Of a DNA stretch of 64,000 bases, positions 44,479 through 56,527 are shown piece by piece. Position 1 is the first letter of the stretch, and every line of letters starts with the position of its first letter. The notes beneath the pieces were generated by a model. It did not search any database. It was not told where the DNA came from and saw only the letters and a program-made list of their open reading frames with translations. The DNA is from Prosopocoilus inquinatus (lineage: Eukaryota > Arthropoda > Insecta > Coleoptera > Lucanidae), in the NCBI GenBank assembly GCA_036172665.1, contig CM069878.1, positions 20,718,501 to 20,782,500 on the forward strand. Direction: 5' to 3'. Made by a program: the position numbers and the translations under genes.

Positions 44479-45383
44479 CTTTTGTTTCGTGTTGCTATGT
44501 GGTCAGTTGCAAAATAATTTCCTTCGAACAGGACATCGTCCTCGAGAAGTTCGAGGATTTAAACGAGTGGATAATAGTATCGATAGCTGCGCGTCTGCAC
44601 GTTCCTTACGGAGGTTAGGACGTTCCTTGATGACAGGTCACTGGGGCGGACAGCTGGCACGAGGTAGAAATTTATTGTTTATTTAATTCTTAATTTTATA
44701 TGATTATTAGTGTTTATTTTCAAAATCTTTAAGTGCTCCTTGTAAAAGACTTAGTAACTGCATTTCTAACCACCACAGTTGTTCACATTTGAGTTTACAA
44801 TTGGAAGTCGCAACATTTGAACGGGAAACTTATTCTCGTACATATATTTTCCAGAATTAATTACCAAACGTTGGTAAAAGCAAAAATCACAGGGCATAAA
44901 ACTAATTGAAAATGGGATGATTCATATAATTACCTCATTCAAATTTATACAATAATTTGTCGGCCTACATATTATGCATAATATTTGTTGTATTACAGAT
45001 ATCAGCAGCGACAGTTGTGCACTCACAATTATTAAAATATGTGACCAGAATAATTAATACGAACTATAATTTAATGCTATATCGCAACGACAATGAATTT
45101 AATCGTAAATTGTAAAATATGTGCACACACCGTTGAAATATCAAACAGACTATTAAAGCGCAAATTTATGCGTTATATTTTTATTATTTAGTTGCGGGAA
45201 TTTTCGAACGCGATGCAAACTACGGGGTTCCCGTGAATTATTACGCTCCTTGCCCCGGATAACCGGACTTAGCCGCACACGTGATAATGCTAAGGATAAA
45301 TACGCGCTCCGAGAAATGCAACGGGCTTGCACGTTTTGGTTTTTCTATTTTCAAACTAAAAAAAAAAAAAAACAACAAAATGA
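44479..45383. other. unassigned DNA
   Basis: No supported feature. A poly-A run of about 14 bases lies at 45359-45372. Confidence 0.4.
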
Positions 45384-46695
45384 TGGCCGGTTTCGCAAAG
45401 CTTCGTTAAATATTTAAGTTCTGATTAACTCTGTAACGAATGATTAAATAGGAAAACGACTGCATTTAACGATGATTAAATTAACGATGATTACTAAACT
45501 GCTCGATCTCTAATCGGTCGTCAAATAGTCTTAATGCTCCGTTAAGTGTTTCACAAAGCTCGATTAAGAGATAACGCTTCGTTTACTTATGTCTAATCAG
45601 GTGTTAGATTAATCGATAGAATTCCAGCGATTAAAAAGTAACGAGTGAATTTTCCATAGTTATTATAAAGCTTTTTTGATATAAAAATTCCACACATATT
45701 TCTATAAAATAATTATAATTTTATTTAAAAATGTAACGTACCTTAAATATGAAAAATAATGACATTTCTGTACTTTTTACTCACTTGGTTTATTGATTAA
45801 TTTTTACGACACTATTTCAGAAATTATTTTCAACAACAAACAATTCAAAATTATTTCAAAATGTCTACAACCTCACTTTCTTCTCTGACGATAAAGAAAT
45901 GCCTCCTTAAGTTATAATTCATTTTATAAGAGACAGAAATAATCCTTTTAATGATTTGGATGATAATGAATTTAACGTTTCGCTTTTCCAACGGAGTTAT
46001 GGAACTCTTTGGTCCCACACTAAAACCTGCAGTAAGCAAAAATAAATTTATTTTATGGTACAAATCAGTTGCTGATAAACTTACATTATTATCCACTGAA
46101 ATACTTCAACAGCTGATTCCTGATACTTTCAGAAACCATCGATACGTAGAATAATTCATCGTGTCACTCATCTTATTGTAAGGCGAAGCAAACAGTTAAT
46201 TAAATTGCCCATAGAAGTTCCGCAAGTTAACATTAGGCTTTTCTCGTGTCATTGGCACCACATATTGTACCCCACGTTAAAATTATTTCACCTGGTGGTA
46301 ATCCTGCTGAGCTGTACCACAACAGAAAATGTGTCTTTGCCACATATGTTCAAGTAATTCAACTGCACTAAAGTTTCCTTCCTCCCTTTCTTTTTTCCTT
46401 TTTCATTTTTAAAAATCATTAACTGCACTAATGCGAAGAATTTAAGATGCATTTATTTATTTTGAGTTTCTAACCTCACACTACCTGACTACAGACCTTA
46501 CCCCATGACGGACAGATTACTAGCGGTATCAAAGTGGCAATTTTTCGATGTTACCAAACGTAAACTCCAATTAGTTAATCAGAGCTTAACATAATAGTTT
46601 TTTGTTTTGTGAAACAGCATCAAATTTTTAACACTGATTAAAGTTAACGGTTGATTAGTTAATCAACGCTTAAACAAAGCTTTGCGAAACCTGCA
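45384..46695 (+). mobile_element. PIF/Harbinger DNA transposon, copy 2 (1312 bp)
   Basis: Inverted relative to copy 1 at 2812-4046 and similar to it along its length. Ends TGGCCGGTTTCGCAAAGC and GCTTTGCGAAACCTGCA. The right end has mutated, and no target duplication is now visible (flanks TGA and CTT). The transposase remnant is on the plus strand. Confidence 0.75.
45925..46265 (+). pseudogene. PIF/Harbinger transposase fragment (copy 2)
   Basis: Plus-strand frames give RDRNNPFNDLDDNEF, then NGVMELFGPTLKPAVSKNKF and, after a stop, the IVSLILL and LPIE-type region, homologous to copy 1. The same frameshift between NEF and NGVMELF occurs in both copies, so they probably derive from an already dead master copy. 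Confidence 0.65.
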
Positions 46696-46939
46696 CTTAA
46701 TCAGGTAGAGAAATGTCACTGCAACATGAACCAGAGAGTACGTTTCGTATCATAAATCGAAAAGCGAAAACAGTATGTAGTTTAATGTATATATTTTTAA
46801 ACAACGTTAGAGGGAGCATATTGTATTTTGCTATTTCTCTATTTCTCTTAAAAGTTGCAGACAATTTGTGGCGAAAATTAAGAGGCGTTACTTAAATAAT
46901 TAATCGTATTGAAATATTTTTGTTCGGAGGAAATAATTA
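46696..46939. other. unassigned DNA
   Basis: Short spacer before the Tc1-like remnant. It may be part of that element's degraded body. Confidence 0.3.
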
Positions 46940-46974
46940 TAAATTATAAACTTCATTATCTAAAACTTTGGAAT

Positions 46975-47140
46975 AACACACAATTGGAATCGATACCCGG
47001 GATCGCCAGAAATGAACTTAGACCTGCTGCAAAAGAAAAATGGGAATCGATTCCCAAAGAAAGAATCCAAAACCTTCCTTTCAGCCTACACAGAAGAATG
47101 CGGGCAGCCACTCAAACTCGAGGAGGAAACACGTGCAACA
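46975..47140 (+). pseudogene. Tc1-like transposase C-terminus
   Basis: The frame reads EKWESIPKERIQNLPFSLHR, RMRAATQTRGGNT. The C-terminal end of Tc1 transposases has the pattern W..IP.E.iq.Li.SMP.Rm.AVi.arGG.T. The catalytic DDE region upstream is not recognisable. Confidence 0.6.
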
Positions 47141-47187
47141 GAAATTCATTTGTTTTGGTATAGACACGTTTTTTTTTTAACTGCTTA

Positions 47188-47763
47188 GGGGATCATTCAC
47201 GAGACACGATAAGCGTCTGCAATCGTTTGCAAATTCAAGTAACTTAATTTATTAAACTCTCAGAGAGCAATATTAGTGTAATCATGGAAACAAAATAAAC
47301 ACCGATAAGGTAATTCTTCAAAAAGATTTGCAAAGTGTCGTTATCAGTTTGTAAATTGCACCTGATCTTGACGTCCTGTAACATTTGTATGACATAGAAA
47401 TAGGCCATATTCTATTTAATTTTATTTGAAAAGTATTTTTATATAATAATTAACACTAGTAAATCTGGTAAGGGTTAATTTGCGTCCAAATTTTTATACA
47501 TACAAAAATATTTTTTAAAGAAAATTAAACAGAATAACGATTTTATAGCAAAAGGTTTGATTGAAAACGATGTGACAAGAAGCGCAAGACTTTGGAAACC
47601 TATTAACGTCGATACTCCTTAATATTCAGCTCTTCCCCTTCAGTCTGATTTGCAAAGACTGTTTTGACCGTGTAGTTACTATGACAACGTCACTGCATTG
47701 CAAAGAATTTGCAATTTGCATCGTCGGTAACGACTTGCAAGTCCTTTTTCGTGAATGACCTCC
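47188..47763. mobile_element. Harbinger-type MITE (576 bp) with TTA TSD
   Basis: Ends GGGGATCATTCACGA and TCGTGAATGACCTCC are inverted. TTA flanks both sides (47185-47187, 47764-47766), the preferred PIF/Harbinger target. The interior has several TTTGCAAATT-type words and no coding sequence. Confidence 0.8.
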
Positions 47764-47990
47764 TTAGTTTTTAGTCATGTGTTATTATTCTGCTAAAGTT
47801 CATTGTTCAATAAAGTGCGTTGTCAATTTTATACACCAAGACTTATTTATTTCCTTGACAGATACATTAATTTAAGCTTAAAACCAACGATTCAGCACAG
47901 TTATATCCTTATTATTTCTTAAACAGAAGAACAAATAAACAACTTAAAAATATGCAATATTTTTGTCCGTGAGTGTATATGCCTCTAATA

Positions 47991-48420
47991 CCCGGTTTCT
48001 GAAACGATACATAACTTTAGGTAAACGTACAGTCGGAAGCAAAGAAAAGTAGACAAACTACAGTTTCCTGTAATCATCCTTTCTGAAAATGGTAGTGATT
48101 AAAGAAGACTTCACAGATAACATTTAAAAAACTTAAAAGCTTTCAAAATTAACAAGTTTAAAACTGTGGCAAAGTCTGTGAATTCGGTTTTAATCTATGG
48201 CATTTTGAGAAAGAATAATTACAGAAAACTGTAGTTTGTCTACTTTTTTTGCTTTCAACTGTAAATTTTTCTTGTCAGAACTTTATGAAAAGTATAAATT
48301 GTTTAAGTGACTACGTTTTATTGACACATATAATTTCGAGAAACAGTTTTTAGAAGTTATGGTGAGTTTATCTTGAGTTTGTCTCTGCATAAAGTTATGT
48401 AACGTTGCCGAAACCGGGCA
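47991..48420. mobile_element. CCCGGTTTC-ended MITE carrying a nested MITE, inserted in a LINE
   Basis: Ends ACCCGGTTTCTGAAACGATA and the inverse CGTTGCCGAAACCGGGCA, with ACATAACTTTA on the inside of each. It interrupts the LINE ORF2 start at 48436. It encloses the palindromic MITE 48031-48258. Confidence 0.75.
48031..48258. mobile_element. nested palindromic MITE (228 bp)
   Basis: Ends CAGTCGGAAGCAAAGAAAAG and the inverse TTTTTTTGCTTTCAACTG next to TA on both sides. The next block, GTAGACAAACTACAGTTT / AAACTGTAGTTTGTCTAC, is perfectly inverted. Confidence 0.75.
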
Positions 48421-48435
48421 CAAGTCAGGTAATTT

Positions 48436-48489
48436 AGGCAACAATGATCTTACATTTAAATGAGCTATTTTAATAAAATTATTTTTCAT
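48436..48489 (-). pseudogene. LINE ORF2 start (endonuclease N-terminus)
   Basis: Reads MKNNFIKIAHLNVRSLLPKL, then PDL, the very start of a LINE endonuclease/RT protein (the l.i.HlNvRSL..K motif at the beginning of the AP-endonuclease domain). It is cut after about 23 codons by the MITE 47991-48420, and I do not see its continuation on the other side. The ORF1 of probably the same element lies upstream on the minus strand. Confidence 0.7.
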
Positions 48490-48706
48490 TTATTTATAAC
48501 GAAAACATTTTTAACATATCTGAACAACGATTGTTTCAGCATTGAAATAAATGAGATTAAATAAAATGTATTTAAACAAACGCTCGGCAAAACAAACAGA
48601 CCAAAAAACGATTTAAAATGCGAAGCTACTCTCTAGACTTTATAAAATTCTTGTAATCGTTTACAGATTTAATTTTACTCATGTCCCTCTCGTTCTTGAC
48701 AAAAAT

Positions 48707-48826
48707 AGGTGCTTTCTTTCGCTCACAAAATCCTGATCCAAACGTGTTTTGTTGCAACAGCTACGAAATTCAGGTCCAAACTATTCGAAACATGATTCAA
48801 ACTTTTACGCGAAAGAAAACACCTTA
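48707..48826. mobile_element. 120-bp MITE with GGTGCTTTCTTTCGC ends
   Basis: AGGTGCTTTCTTTCGC and GCGAAAGAAAACACCT are near-perfect inverted ends of a palindromic unit. Copy at 42203-42450. Confidence 0.7.
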
Positions 48827-48849
48827 AATTACCATTGTAGTGAATAGAT

Positions 48850-48921
48850 AAAACAGAGACATCCTACGATCGCTTTTTGACTTGACATTGCAGTGGGATA
48901 GACAAATTTAAGCGGATTTGT
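48850..48921 (-). repeat. retrozyme 3' fragment
   Basis: About 72 bp, from AGATAAAACAGAGACATCCT through GACAAATTTAAGCGGATTTG. Starts near the common boundary and is strongly truncated, ending before the hammerhead. Flanks TTGTAGTGAA and TTGTAGGTGAA may be a damaged target-site duplication. Confidence 0.7.
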
Positions 48922-48959
48922 AGGTGAAAACATTTTTATTTCCGTAACGCTTCATTAAG

Positions 48960-49522
48960 TCCTTTATCATAAAAACAAGATGCTTGTAAGATCGTCTCTC
49001 AATACAATACCTGTCCCTTTTAGTTTTTTCTTCGCACTATAAACACCATCTCGTACACTTCGTTTACAGAATTTAATGATAACTGGTTTACATTTTCCCT
49101 CCGTACTTGTTAATCTGTGACAGCAGTCGATTTCCTTGCTGTCCAAAGTAAAATCGAGTTTCTCCTTGCAAAATTTCATTATAACTTCAAAATTGTTTTC
49201 TTTAGGCTTTTCTTCTGACCCAAATATTCTTATACTATTTCTTGCGAGAGTGTTGTTCTTGCAACTCAAACTGATTGTCGGACTGATTAGCTGATTCCTA
49301 TAGCTTTACCTCAGCATCATGAAGTTTTTTTTCTCAAGGGTTTCAATCTTCCGGTCGTATTCTTTAAATTTATTTTCAAATTCTTGCTTAATGTTTTCAC
49401 TTAGGACGGATACCATTCTGTCAATAATTTTATCATTACACAAAATTCTTTCGACTACTTTTTGCACTAATATTTCTTCTTGTCGCTATTCGAACGAAGT
49501 GACCTTTCTGGTTTTGTAGCCA
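48960..49522 (-). pseudogene. LINE ORF1 remnant
   Basis: Minus-strand coding from an ATG near 49522 (MATKPERSLRSNSDKKKY, then stops). A Glu/Lys-rich coiled-coil region (KIETLEKKLHDAEV) follows, and from 49269 an intact 100-residue frame with IRIFGSEEKPKENNFEVI, FCKEKLDFTLDSKEIDCCHR, KPVIIKFCKRSVRDGV and KKLKGTGIVLRDDL. This order matches the ORF1 protein of CR1/Jockey-type and related insect LINEs (coiled coil, then an RRM-like domain). ORF1p binds the LINE RNA. At least two stops or frameshifts lie in the N-terminal half. Confidence 0.65.
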
Positions 49523-51485
49523 TTATTCAAAAATACAATATTATAAACGATTTTAAGAACAAAATTTTTGCAGCAACGCAACTAGAACACGTCTATTCGT
49601 CACGAGCGCACAACATATTGCATAAACAATATATTTTTCTATCCTGATTCAATTTTCAAGATTGTGAAAATAAACTGCCAAAAATGTAATTTCAAAATTA
49701 TTTTTATAACTTAATTTAAATAAATATTTTTCTTATAACTAGTGAATTAACTTCATCTATTACTCATTAAGGAGTAAGTAATAATTTGTAATTGTTGTTA
49801 TAAAATATTAATGTAATTTTTTCTGTAGAATCCTTGTAAAAGGAAATAAAAAATTTCCGAAAGCTCGGTTAAACTTTAAAAGAGTATTATTATTAACATT
49901 TTTGAGTGCAGCTCAGTTACAGAATTTATTCCTTAACTGATCAGTCCTGATCATACTTCGCGTTAATACGCATCTCTCTTCAGTTGGGGGTCGGCAATCG
50001 ACTTGAATTGTTATGAGTTAGTGTTAAGTTCTCTTCATTTATTAAAGACCATAACAATTGATATGCATATCAATATTACAGAATAGCCCTGGTTAACTGG
50101 ATATCACACTTGATATCAATTGCAGGTTGTTACGAAACTGTTTACAGAATAATGATTTTGCGAGGTCACTTGATTCATAGCAATAATTGTTACGTATCAA
50201 CTCCATATCAATGCTGCACACACATTCACACACGTTACATTTTGCTTTCTATATCGCAACAAATTGACATTTATGCCCAGTTGCACTGCCTTTGATTAAG
50301 GTTAATCTCGCATTAAAGCATAGAAAATTCCATGTATATCAAGGATTAACAACGACGTCGGTGCAACTCAGCCTTAGTTTCCTTAATTTTGATCGATTAA
50401 TAAATTTTTCTCTCTATATAATTTTGGTTTCTTACAATTACATAGTTCTAAATCACTAGAATTTAGATTGGTATCAAATATTAAATAGAAAGACATGAAG
50501 TTTTGCGGTGTACCTAATTTTGAAGTCGAGCTTATCGTCGAGTTGTTATTCAAAATTCATTTTGATGCAATGTTACTTTTAAAATTGAAATATGGGTCAC
50601 GTTCTGATGTTAAACACATTTGCATGTGTCCCTCGTTTTTTTCGGATACTGTGCATGTTAATTAATGCCGGGTGCCTTAATTAAGGCATGTTGAAATGGT
50701 TACAATTATCCTCAGATTTTATTAGTCCTCTGGGCTAGCAATCTCAAACCAGGAGCAAGGTCGAATACTTTGAACAATGCAATTTATAGCGCGGTAGTTA
50801 TCTAAGGACTCTAGACCGTACGTATTATCGTGGATATTAGGCATTATCCTGATTTAGCTTTCGGCCGGCGTGAAATTTTAGACAAATTTACAGTCGTGCC
50901 CGTGCACACGAGAAGCTTCCAACGATTTCGCCCATGATACTACCACCACTCGATGGCGCATGACCGTGCTTCTGCTACTATTAATCATACTACTCCGGCC
51001 TGCATTTACATATCCCGCTATCAATTTTTATCCCGTGACGTCATAAATCGTGGCCATAACAATCGCGCGCTGTATGTGAATAGAAAACACGGACCGCTTC
51101 GTACTATATTTCCATTGTTTTACGGACGAAACTACTACCCCTTCCCTACTAATTTTACGATACGTCGTAAAAAGAAATTATTTAATATAAAATTGAAACG
51201 CCAGGACTTTTTTAAAAGTAATCTTTTTTGTTATTAATAAAATTACATTTGGATCTCTGAAGTGGTTGGGAACAAAATTTCCAATACTTAAAGTCCCAAA
51301 ATTGAATTCTTTCGGATAAAAGGGCTCTCCCACAAGTCGTCAAGAGATCTTTCAGAGACTGGAGTTTTCCCACAACAGTTTGGGTTACTCGATGAAAATG
51401 TATTTTGGGGGTAAACTTGCCAACAATTAAATCACCGAATGCTAGATTATGCGAAAAATCTACTTAACCTCTCAAATTGTCCGAT
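49523..51485. other. unassigned DNA
   Basis: No repeat terminus or domain recognised. The open frame at 50953-51237 has no homology that I recognise and no typical splice context. Confidence 0.4.
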
Positions 51486-52180
51486 TATATACAGTGTGTC
51501 CCACTTAAGGCGGATTCTTTCATACCTCTCTATTAATTTTACGATAAAATATTTCAAATGAAAGTTTCACTGTATCATGTAGAGCATATTTTAAAATTAG
51601 TTTGACGTATACTGAGTGTTCATCCTATATATTCTTACATTTTACATTCTTACATTTTTGGGTTCTGGACTGAATTTTAATGTAACTTTGTGTACCATGT
51701 ATAGGGTTTAATCTAAACCGTTTTCGGGTTATTCAACTTTTTAAAAAAAATACTGGTCTTGTAGTACCGCAAACAAATGCAAAAATCTTCGGAATAAATG
51801 ACGTTAGAGACTTTTGTTTTTTTGCAAAAGGATCGTCTTGAAACGTTTTTTCAGCTGTACCGTCAAGAAAAAATCCCGGCAACATAAGTTCTTACAACAA
51901 ATTAATACACTTGAAAATATTCAAACTACGATAACTAATTCTTTTTAAATGGAATACCCTATAACTTTTACCATTATTAGATGCGCTATTTAATTCTGTT
52001 TTCAATGATATAGAGTTGTCGATATCTATCGTTAAGAATTTTTTCAGTATTATGATTACAGAGCAAACAAACTGTTTGTTTATCTTACCATAAGATTACT
52101 ATTATTCGACTTACAAAAAATTAAACTTAATCTTTAAGGTCTCTTATGTAAGAAAACATGATGGGTACGGATTTTACTCT
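51486..52180. repeat. possible MITE beginning ACAGTGTGTCCC
   Basis: ATACAGTGTGTCCCACTTAA at 51489 is the same style of terminus as the other fold-back families, and TATAGGGTTTAATC lies near 51701. I could not find a matching inverted end. Confidence 0.3.
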
Positions 52181-52186
52181 TACCAT

Positions 52187-52462
52187 GGATAATCAAGCTA
52201 ACAAACCCCAAGAAGAAACTTCTATTGCTGTTAATAGATGCATGTGGAGACAACAAGACGTATTTCAGCAGTTGAAATATTTTTTTAACGAATAAGTGGA
52301 TTGGTGGAGGAGGACCAGTCAGTTGATAACCTGCTTAGTATCTTAATTTGACCGCATTTTAGGGCTTCATAAAACAACGAATTCGTTTTAAAATGTTCCA
52401 ACTGCTGAAACACGTCTTATTGTATCCACATGCATCTACTGACAAAATAGAAGATTAGCTTG
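52187..52462. repeat. inverted repeat (~80-bp arms)
   Basis: AGATGCATGTGGAGACAACA ... TTTCAGCAGTTG on the left and CAACTGCTGAAACACGTCTT ... CACATGCATCTACTG on the right pair across a ~110-bp centre. Outer parts (AAGCTAA / TTAGCTT) also match. Possibly a MITE without clear termini. Confidence 0.65.
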
Positions 52463-54359
52463 AAGGCTTCCGCGGCCGTCATCCATGGTTCAATTCCTGG
52501 CTTCCAGAAGGAGAGCCAAAATGCTTCCCAAGGGAACCTGGAATTTGAAGCAGAAATCAAAGAGGAGAAGTAGAGAGATAATTTGGACCAGAAAGTGTTT
52601 CTAGTATTTCCATGGGTTAATTTAGTTTCTTCTATTAGGTGACTTACAATCCTTTCAAGTTATAAGTTTTAGACAAGAATTTTAAAAATAAGGAAGTTGG
52701 GTTACGGGAAGTAATTTAGTTCAGGAAACTGATACTTTTTCTTTGCAAAATATCCCGCTGCATTATCTGTTCCTCTGAAGAATTATAAAATCCAATTTAC
52801 GAATATTTTGAAATTGTTGGTGTCAACTTTAAAATATGTCGGACACTTAATTTATTCTTTAAAAATTATCTCTTCTTATTAATATAGCTGTCAATATTAA
52901 TGTCTAATTACTTTTGGAAGAAAATTGATGTGGAAGAAATATGTATTTATTTCTTCTTAAAAATCATGTTTGTTTGCCGTGCACTTTCTAACAAAATTAA
53001 AAACACATTAAGAATTTCTGGGTAATTGATTATGCCGATTACTTTCTTTAAAATCGTAATTTGCTAAGATCTGGACAGCAGTCTTAAAAATTGAATTCTT
53101 AATGTGTGGTCACAGGAGAAAATCGAAAGTTGCCAGATCACAATATCGAGAAGGACAAATGTGGAAGTATTCCACATTGCTAATAAATCTATCGCCAAAA
53201 AGTTCGAAGCTTGAATGAAGTTGAAGTTTTGATAACGTATGGAAGCGAATCTCCTATTTTCACAGAAATTTCAGTTCGTTGATAAATTTATTTTATTGGG
53301 ATGTTTTTTCCGTGCAAACTCTGGATCTTCCATTACTTTTTCTTTGCTGTTCTTACCTGTGTCTCGAAAATTTGACGAAACTCTTTTTAAAACATTTTAA
53401 TTTCAAAAGCGCACCAATTTTTGTCGCATTCTGATTTGTTTTGTACGGGGAAAGCCACAAAAAATACGGTTCAAGTTCTTTTATCAGCTGAAATTTCGAT
53501 TACTTGTTTTTTCTAAGACTAACTTAAAATATTTAGTGTTGAAAATTCGATGTGAACATATCTGTAGATTTTGTTGATAACCGTAAAGGAATTTTTTCCA
53601 TACACGTAGGTACATACTAGTGAGATGCAAAGAAACCTATTTAGGTCCGTTGACCAAAGTTATCAATTTCTGGGTGGCATAACTTGACGGTATTTTCGAA
53701 CGTAATCTTAGAAGAGCAAAGCAACTCCATACAACGAGTATATTTGAATATAAATAGAGCAAAGGTGAGGGTAAAAAATTGTGAGCGGAAAGAAGACCAA
53801 AGGCACTAAAGCAAATTATCTAACAGAATGTTTTATTAAATTGTATCGAATTCTAAGCTTGTAGTCGTCTACTTCTGACGCTTTTGTAACAAATTACTTA
53901 CTTTGCATAAATCTGTGTTTCTTTTCTATTCCACCAGCATAATCCATAAAATGTTTCGAAAAATGATTATTGGTCAATCTTTTTGCGGAACAGTTAACTT
54001 TTAGTGGAAAGAGATCCAATTCGTGAACTTTTTCTGAAATTCCAATATCCTAATGTAAGAAAAAATAATTTTATCATGTTTAAACTTGTTCAAATCCTTT
54101 TCAAAAATGATTTGTGGATTAAGCGGTCGCAAAGCAGAGAGTCCTTTTTTCTTCCTTAATCATAACGGAGCATTTTGAAAATGGTTATGCCCTTGATGCT
54201 TTTTCCAACCACAGACTGTTTCTTTCATTGATGAGTCAATATTAGTTGGCCTACTTACCATGAATCTCTTCAAACTTCATTGGTCTTCTATTTTGTGGTT
54301 CCTCTTCAATTCTTCATCTTTGTCTACTTAGTCCACTTATTTATTAGATTTTAGATAAA
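52463..54359. other. unassigned AT-rich DNA
   Basis: No supported gene or repeat. Confidence 0.4.
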
Positions 54360-54780
54360 AAAATGTCTCCTTTGTACTTTTGTAAAGGTACTTTGCCTAG
54401 AAAAATACTGCTTCACCTTATTTGTTATAAATAACTAACTTTTGTCAAGGCGGGAAAATATTCAAATTCTTCGACCCGGATTACTTAAAAGTCACTTTAG
54501 AGAAAATTATATTTTTTCGAATGGAAGTATAATTTTATTATCTTTGAACTTTTTAGTAGTATTTTATTGAAAATTAATTGGCCTATTACTGTAGAACCTT
54601 TTAAAACATGGTGTTCCATTTTGTGATTCGTTATGTACTTTCGTGAAGGTCATTTCTCGCCCTTGGAAAGAGCAGAAAAAACCCAAAAAAAATCTTTTTT
54701 GTTATAACCAACTCCTGTCAAGACCAAAGAATATTCAAATTCTCTGACTGGGTAGATTACTTAAAAAGTCACCCTCATAA
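54360..54780 (+). repeat. old tandem duplication, ~270-bp period
   Basis: TGTTATAAATAACTAACTTTTGTCAAG ... AATATTCAAATTCTTCGAC ... GATTACTTAAAAGTCAC at about 54420-54496 recurs, diverged, at about 54693-54772, with similar upstream sequence (TTGTACTTTTGTAAAGG / ATGTACTTTCGTGAAGG). Confidence 0.55.
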
Positions 54781-56460
54781 CTTAAAGGCGAATCTAATAA
54801 AACTCCCGGCGAAGGCGGTATCTTTATTTCGCAAGCCGCGGGTAGTTTCTGCCAATTTCCTCGTTATTTATTTAAAGTCGAAACGCTTGCCGTCTAATAT
54901 TTCCAAAATATATTGCGCCAGTGGTAAATTTACGGATGAATCCAATTTAGAATTTGTCACGATAAGGACGGGTGCGATTTTTTAAAGTCGTTATCGCGAC
55001 CAACATTATTCTTTCTCAGGGATAGTGAGTGGGTGACCTTAACTTTAGGCCGTTTTATTCTTCTGTGAAATCTATACTCGTACTGCGAGTTTTCTTTTTA
55101 TTGTTGGCACTCGAAGGTAACATTTAGTTTAGTAGTTCATTTGATAATTTACTTTGTAAACTAATAATTATGGTTATAGTTAGGTATTTGTCTTCATATA
55201 AGGTGTAAAAGACAGATAAAAGCAGTGACATAATATCAAGATTGTTGATGGCAAATTGCAGCAATTCCCGAAGCTAAGCAGCCGGAAGTGGGTCCATAGA
55301 CTATGTATTGATCCGCTACTTATTTCTATACTGTTTATCCTCCACACTTCCTTCCGAGATAGTTTGTAGGGATAGCGAGTAAGCTTTTGCCGATGGTATT
55401 CGTTTTGAGATGCGGAGACGGATCGTTGGCGCGCCTCGAGATAAATAAGCATGTCGAAACTTCAATATGTTATCAAATACTGTTAGATTTGTGGACGACC
55501 TATGCATATCGTGACGGTTTTATGCGACAGATTTGTCTAAATTACGATATTTATTGAGAGTCTGCGAGCGCCTACCTCCTCGAATTTTAAAACGTTTCTA
55601 TCGGAAAATATGTATGTTTAATCAGGAAACTTTTTTCCAGTTATCCTCTTTATCTTATCTTGTCGGTTGTAACACAGTGCTGATTACATCTGAACAAATT
55701 CAGCGTGGAAGTTTTTATTTTCTTTTCCTATTGAAGCCGGGGTGATGTTAACGAATTTCGTCGTAAAGTATCAGAGATGGTATAGGTTTTTCGCAGTATT
55801 TGCGAGAGCCGAGTTATTCACGTGCCCTTTATGGGCCCCTCATCATAACTGTGTAACTGCAGGCCCGAGCTAAGCGGAAGTTTTGCATAACTGCTCCCAG
55901 GAGTCATATTTCAGCCTTCTCATTTCAAGCTATCGAAACACACATCTCTTATCTCGCTCCTCCGACCGCGTTAACTCAACCCTTTATTTCTTTATTATTG
56001 TAAAGCGGACATTGTTAAGTCGCTCTCAACCGACTCGCCATGTACAGTTTGATGTCGTGTTTATGGTCCCAACTGATAAACGGCAGCACGAATAAAATAA
56101 TGTACAGCGATTATTCGTTTTACTGTCCGCCGTAATTAGTTTTCCATTGTTTCAATGGTTGCATGCAATAAAGGGTGCTCATCATATTTATTTTACGATT
56201 CTATTTAAATCACATTAATTCTCTTGAGTAAGCTACGGAGAGTGCTTCAGATATGCATGAAGCCGATAACTAATCGAAATAGTTATAACCTAATTTTAAA
56301 ATTTATTTGATCAATTTCCTTTATATACCGCAACTGTTTTATCGAGAATGACCGTAGGTTGTAGATGCAACTCTATTTATACATCGGCTTTCGTCCTGCA
56401 ACGACTGGAAACGTATCATTGGTCGGACGTCACACCCCATCAGTATAATCACAGCACGAC
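54781..56460. other. unassigned, less AT-rich DNA
   Basis: Base composition is closer to balanced than in the transposon-dense parts, and I see no repeats. It could be upstream regulatory DNA of a gene using the candidate promoter at 56471, but no conserved site can be shown from one sequence. Confidence 0.3.
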
Positions 56461-56470
56461 CCGCCCACCT

Positions 56471-56527
56471 TATAAATAGAGCTGCAGCGAATTCAGTCTC
56501 TTCACTCTCAATGTTGTAGCAGTAAGC
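56471..56527 (+). promoter_or_regulatory. candidate RNA polymerase II core promoter with downstream splice donor
   Basis: A consensus TATA box TATAAATAG (56471-56479) is followed by an arthropod-type initiator TTCAGTC with its A at 56495. The spacing of 24 from the first T is slightly short of the usual ~30. A GTAAGC splice-donor-like site lies at 56522-56527. This would give a ~27-nt non-coding first exon. No downstream coding exon is identified in this window, so this is inference from motifs alone. Confidence 0.35.

Larger units (their letters stand above)
46940..47976 (+). mobile_element. Tc1-like element, 3' portion, split by a MITE
   Basis: A transposase C-terminus (46975-47135) is followed, after a nested Harbinger MITE, by a terminus ATTTTTGTCCGTGAGTG next to TATA at 47976. 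CACTCACGGACAAAAAT-type ends are typical of Tc1-like elements. The left end was not found. Confidence 0.5.

Noticed and set aside
50953..51237. 94-codon open frame in low-repeat DNA, possible small gene
   Set aside because: No recognisable domain, signal peptide or promoter, and the composition drifts into AT-rich Lys/Phe sequence at the end. Not supportable from one sequence.
55255..55300. CCCGAAGCTAAGCAGCCGG, reminiscent of the 5S rRNA internal region
   Set aside because: The match covers only about 15 bp. The remaining 5S domains and box A/IE/C spacing are absent.
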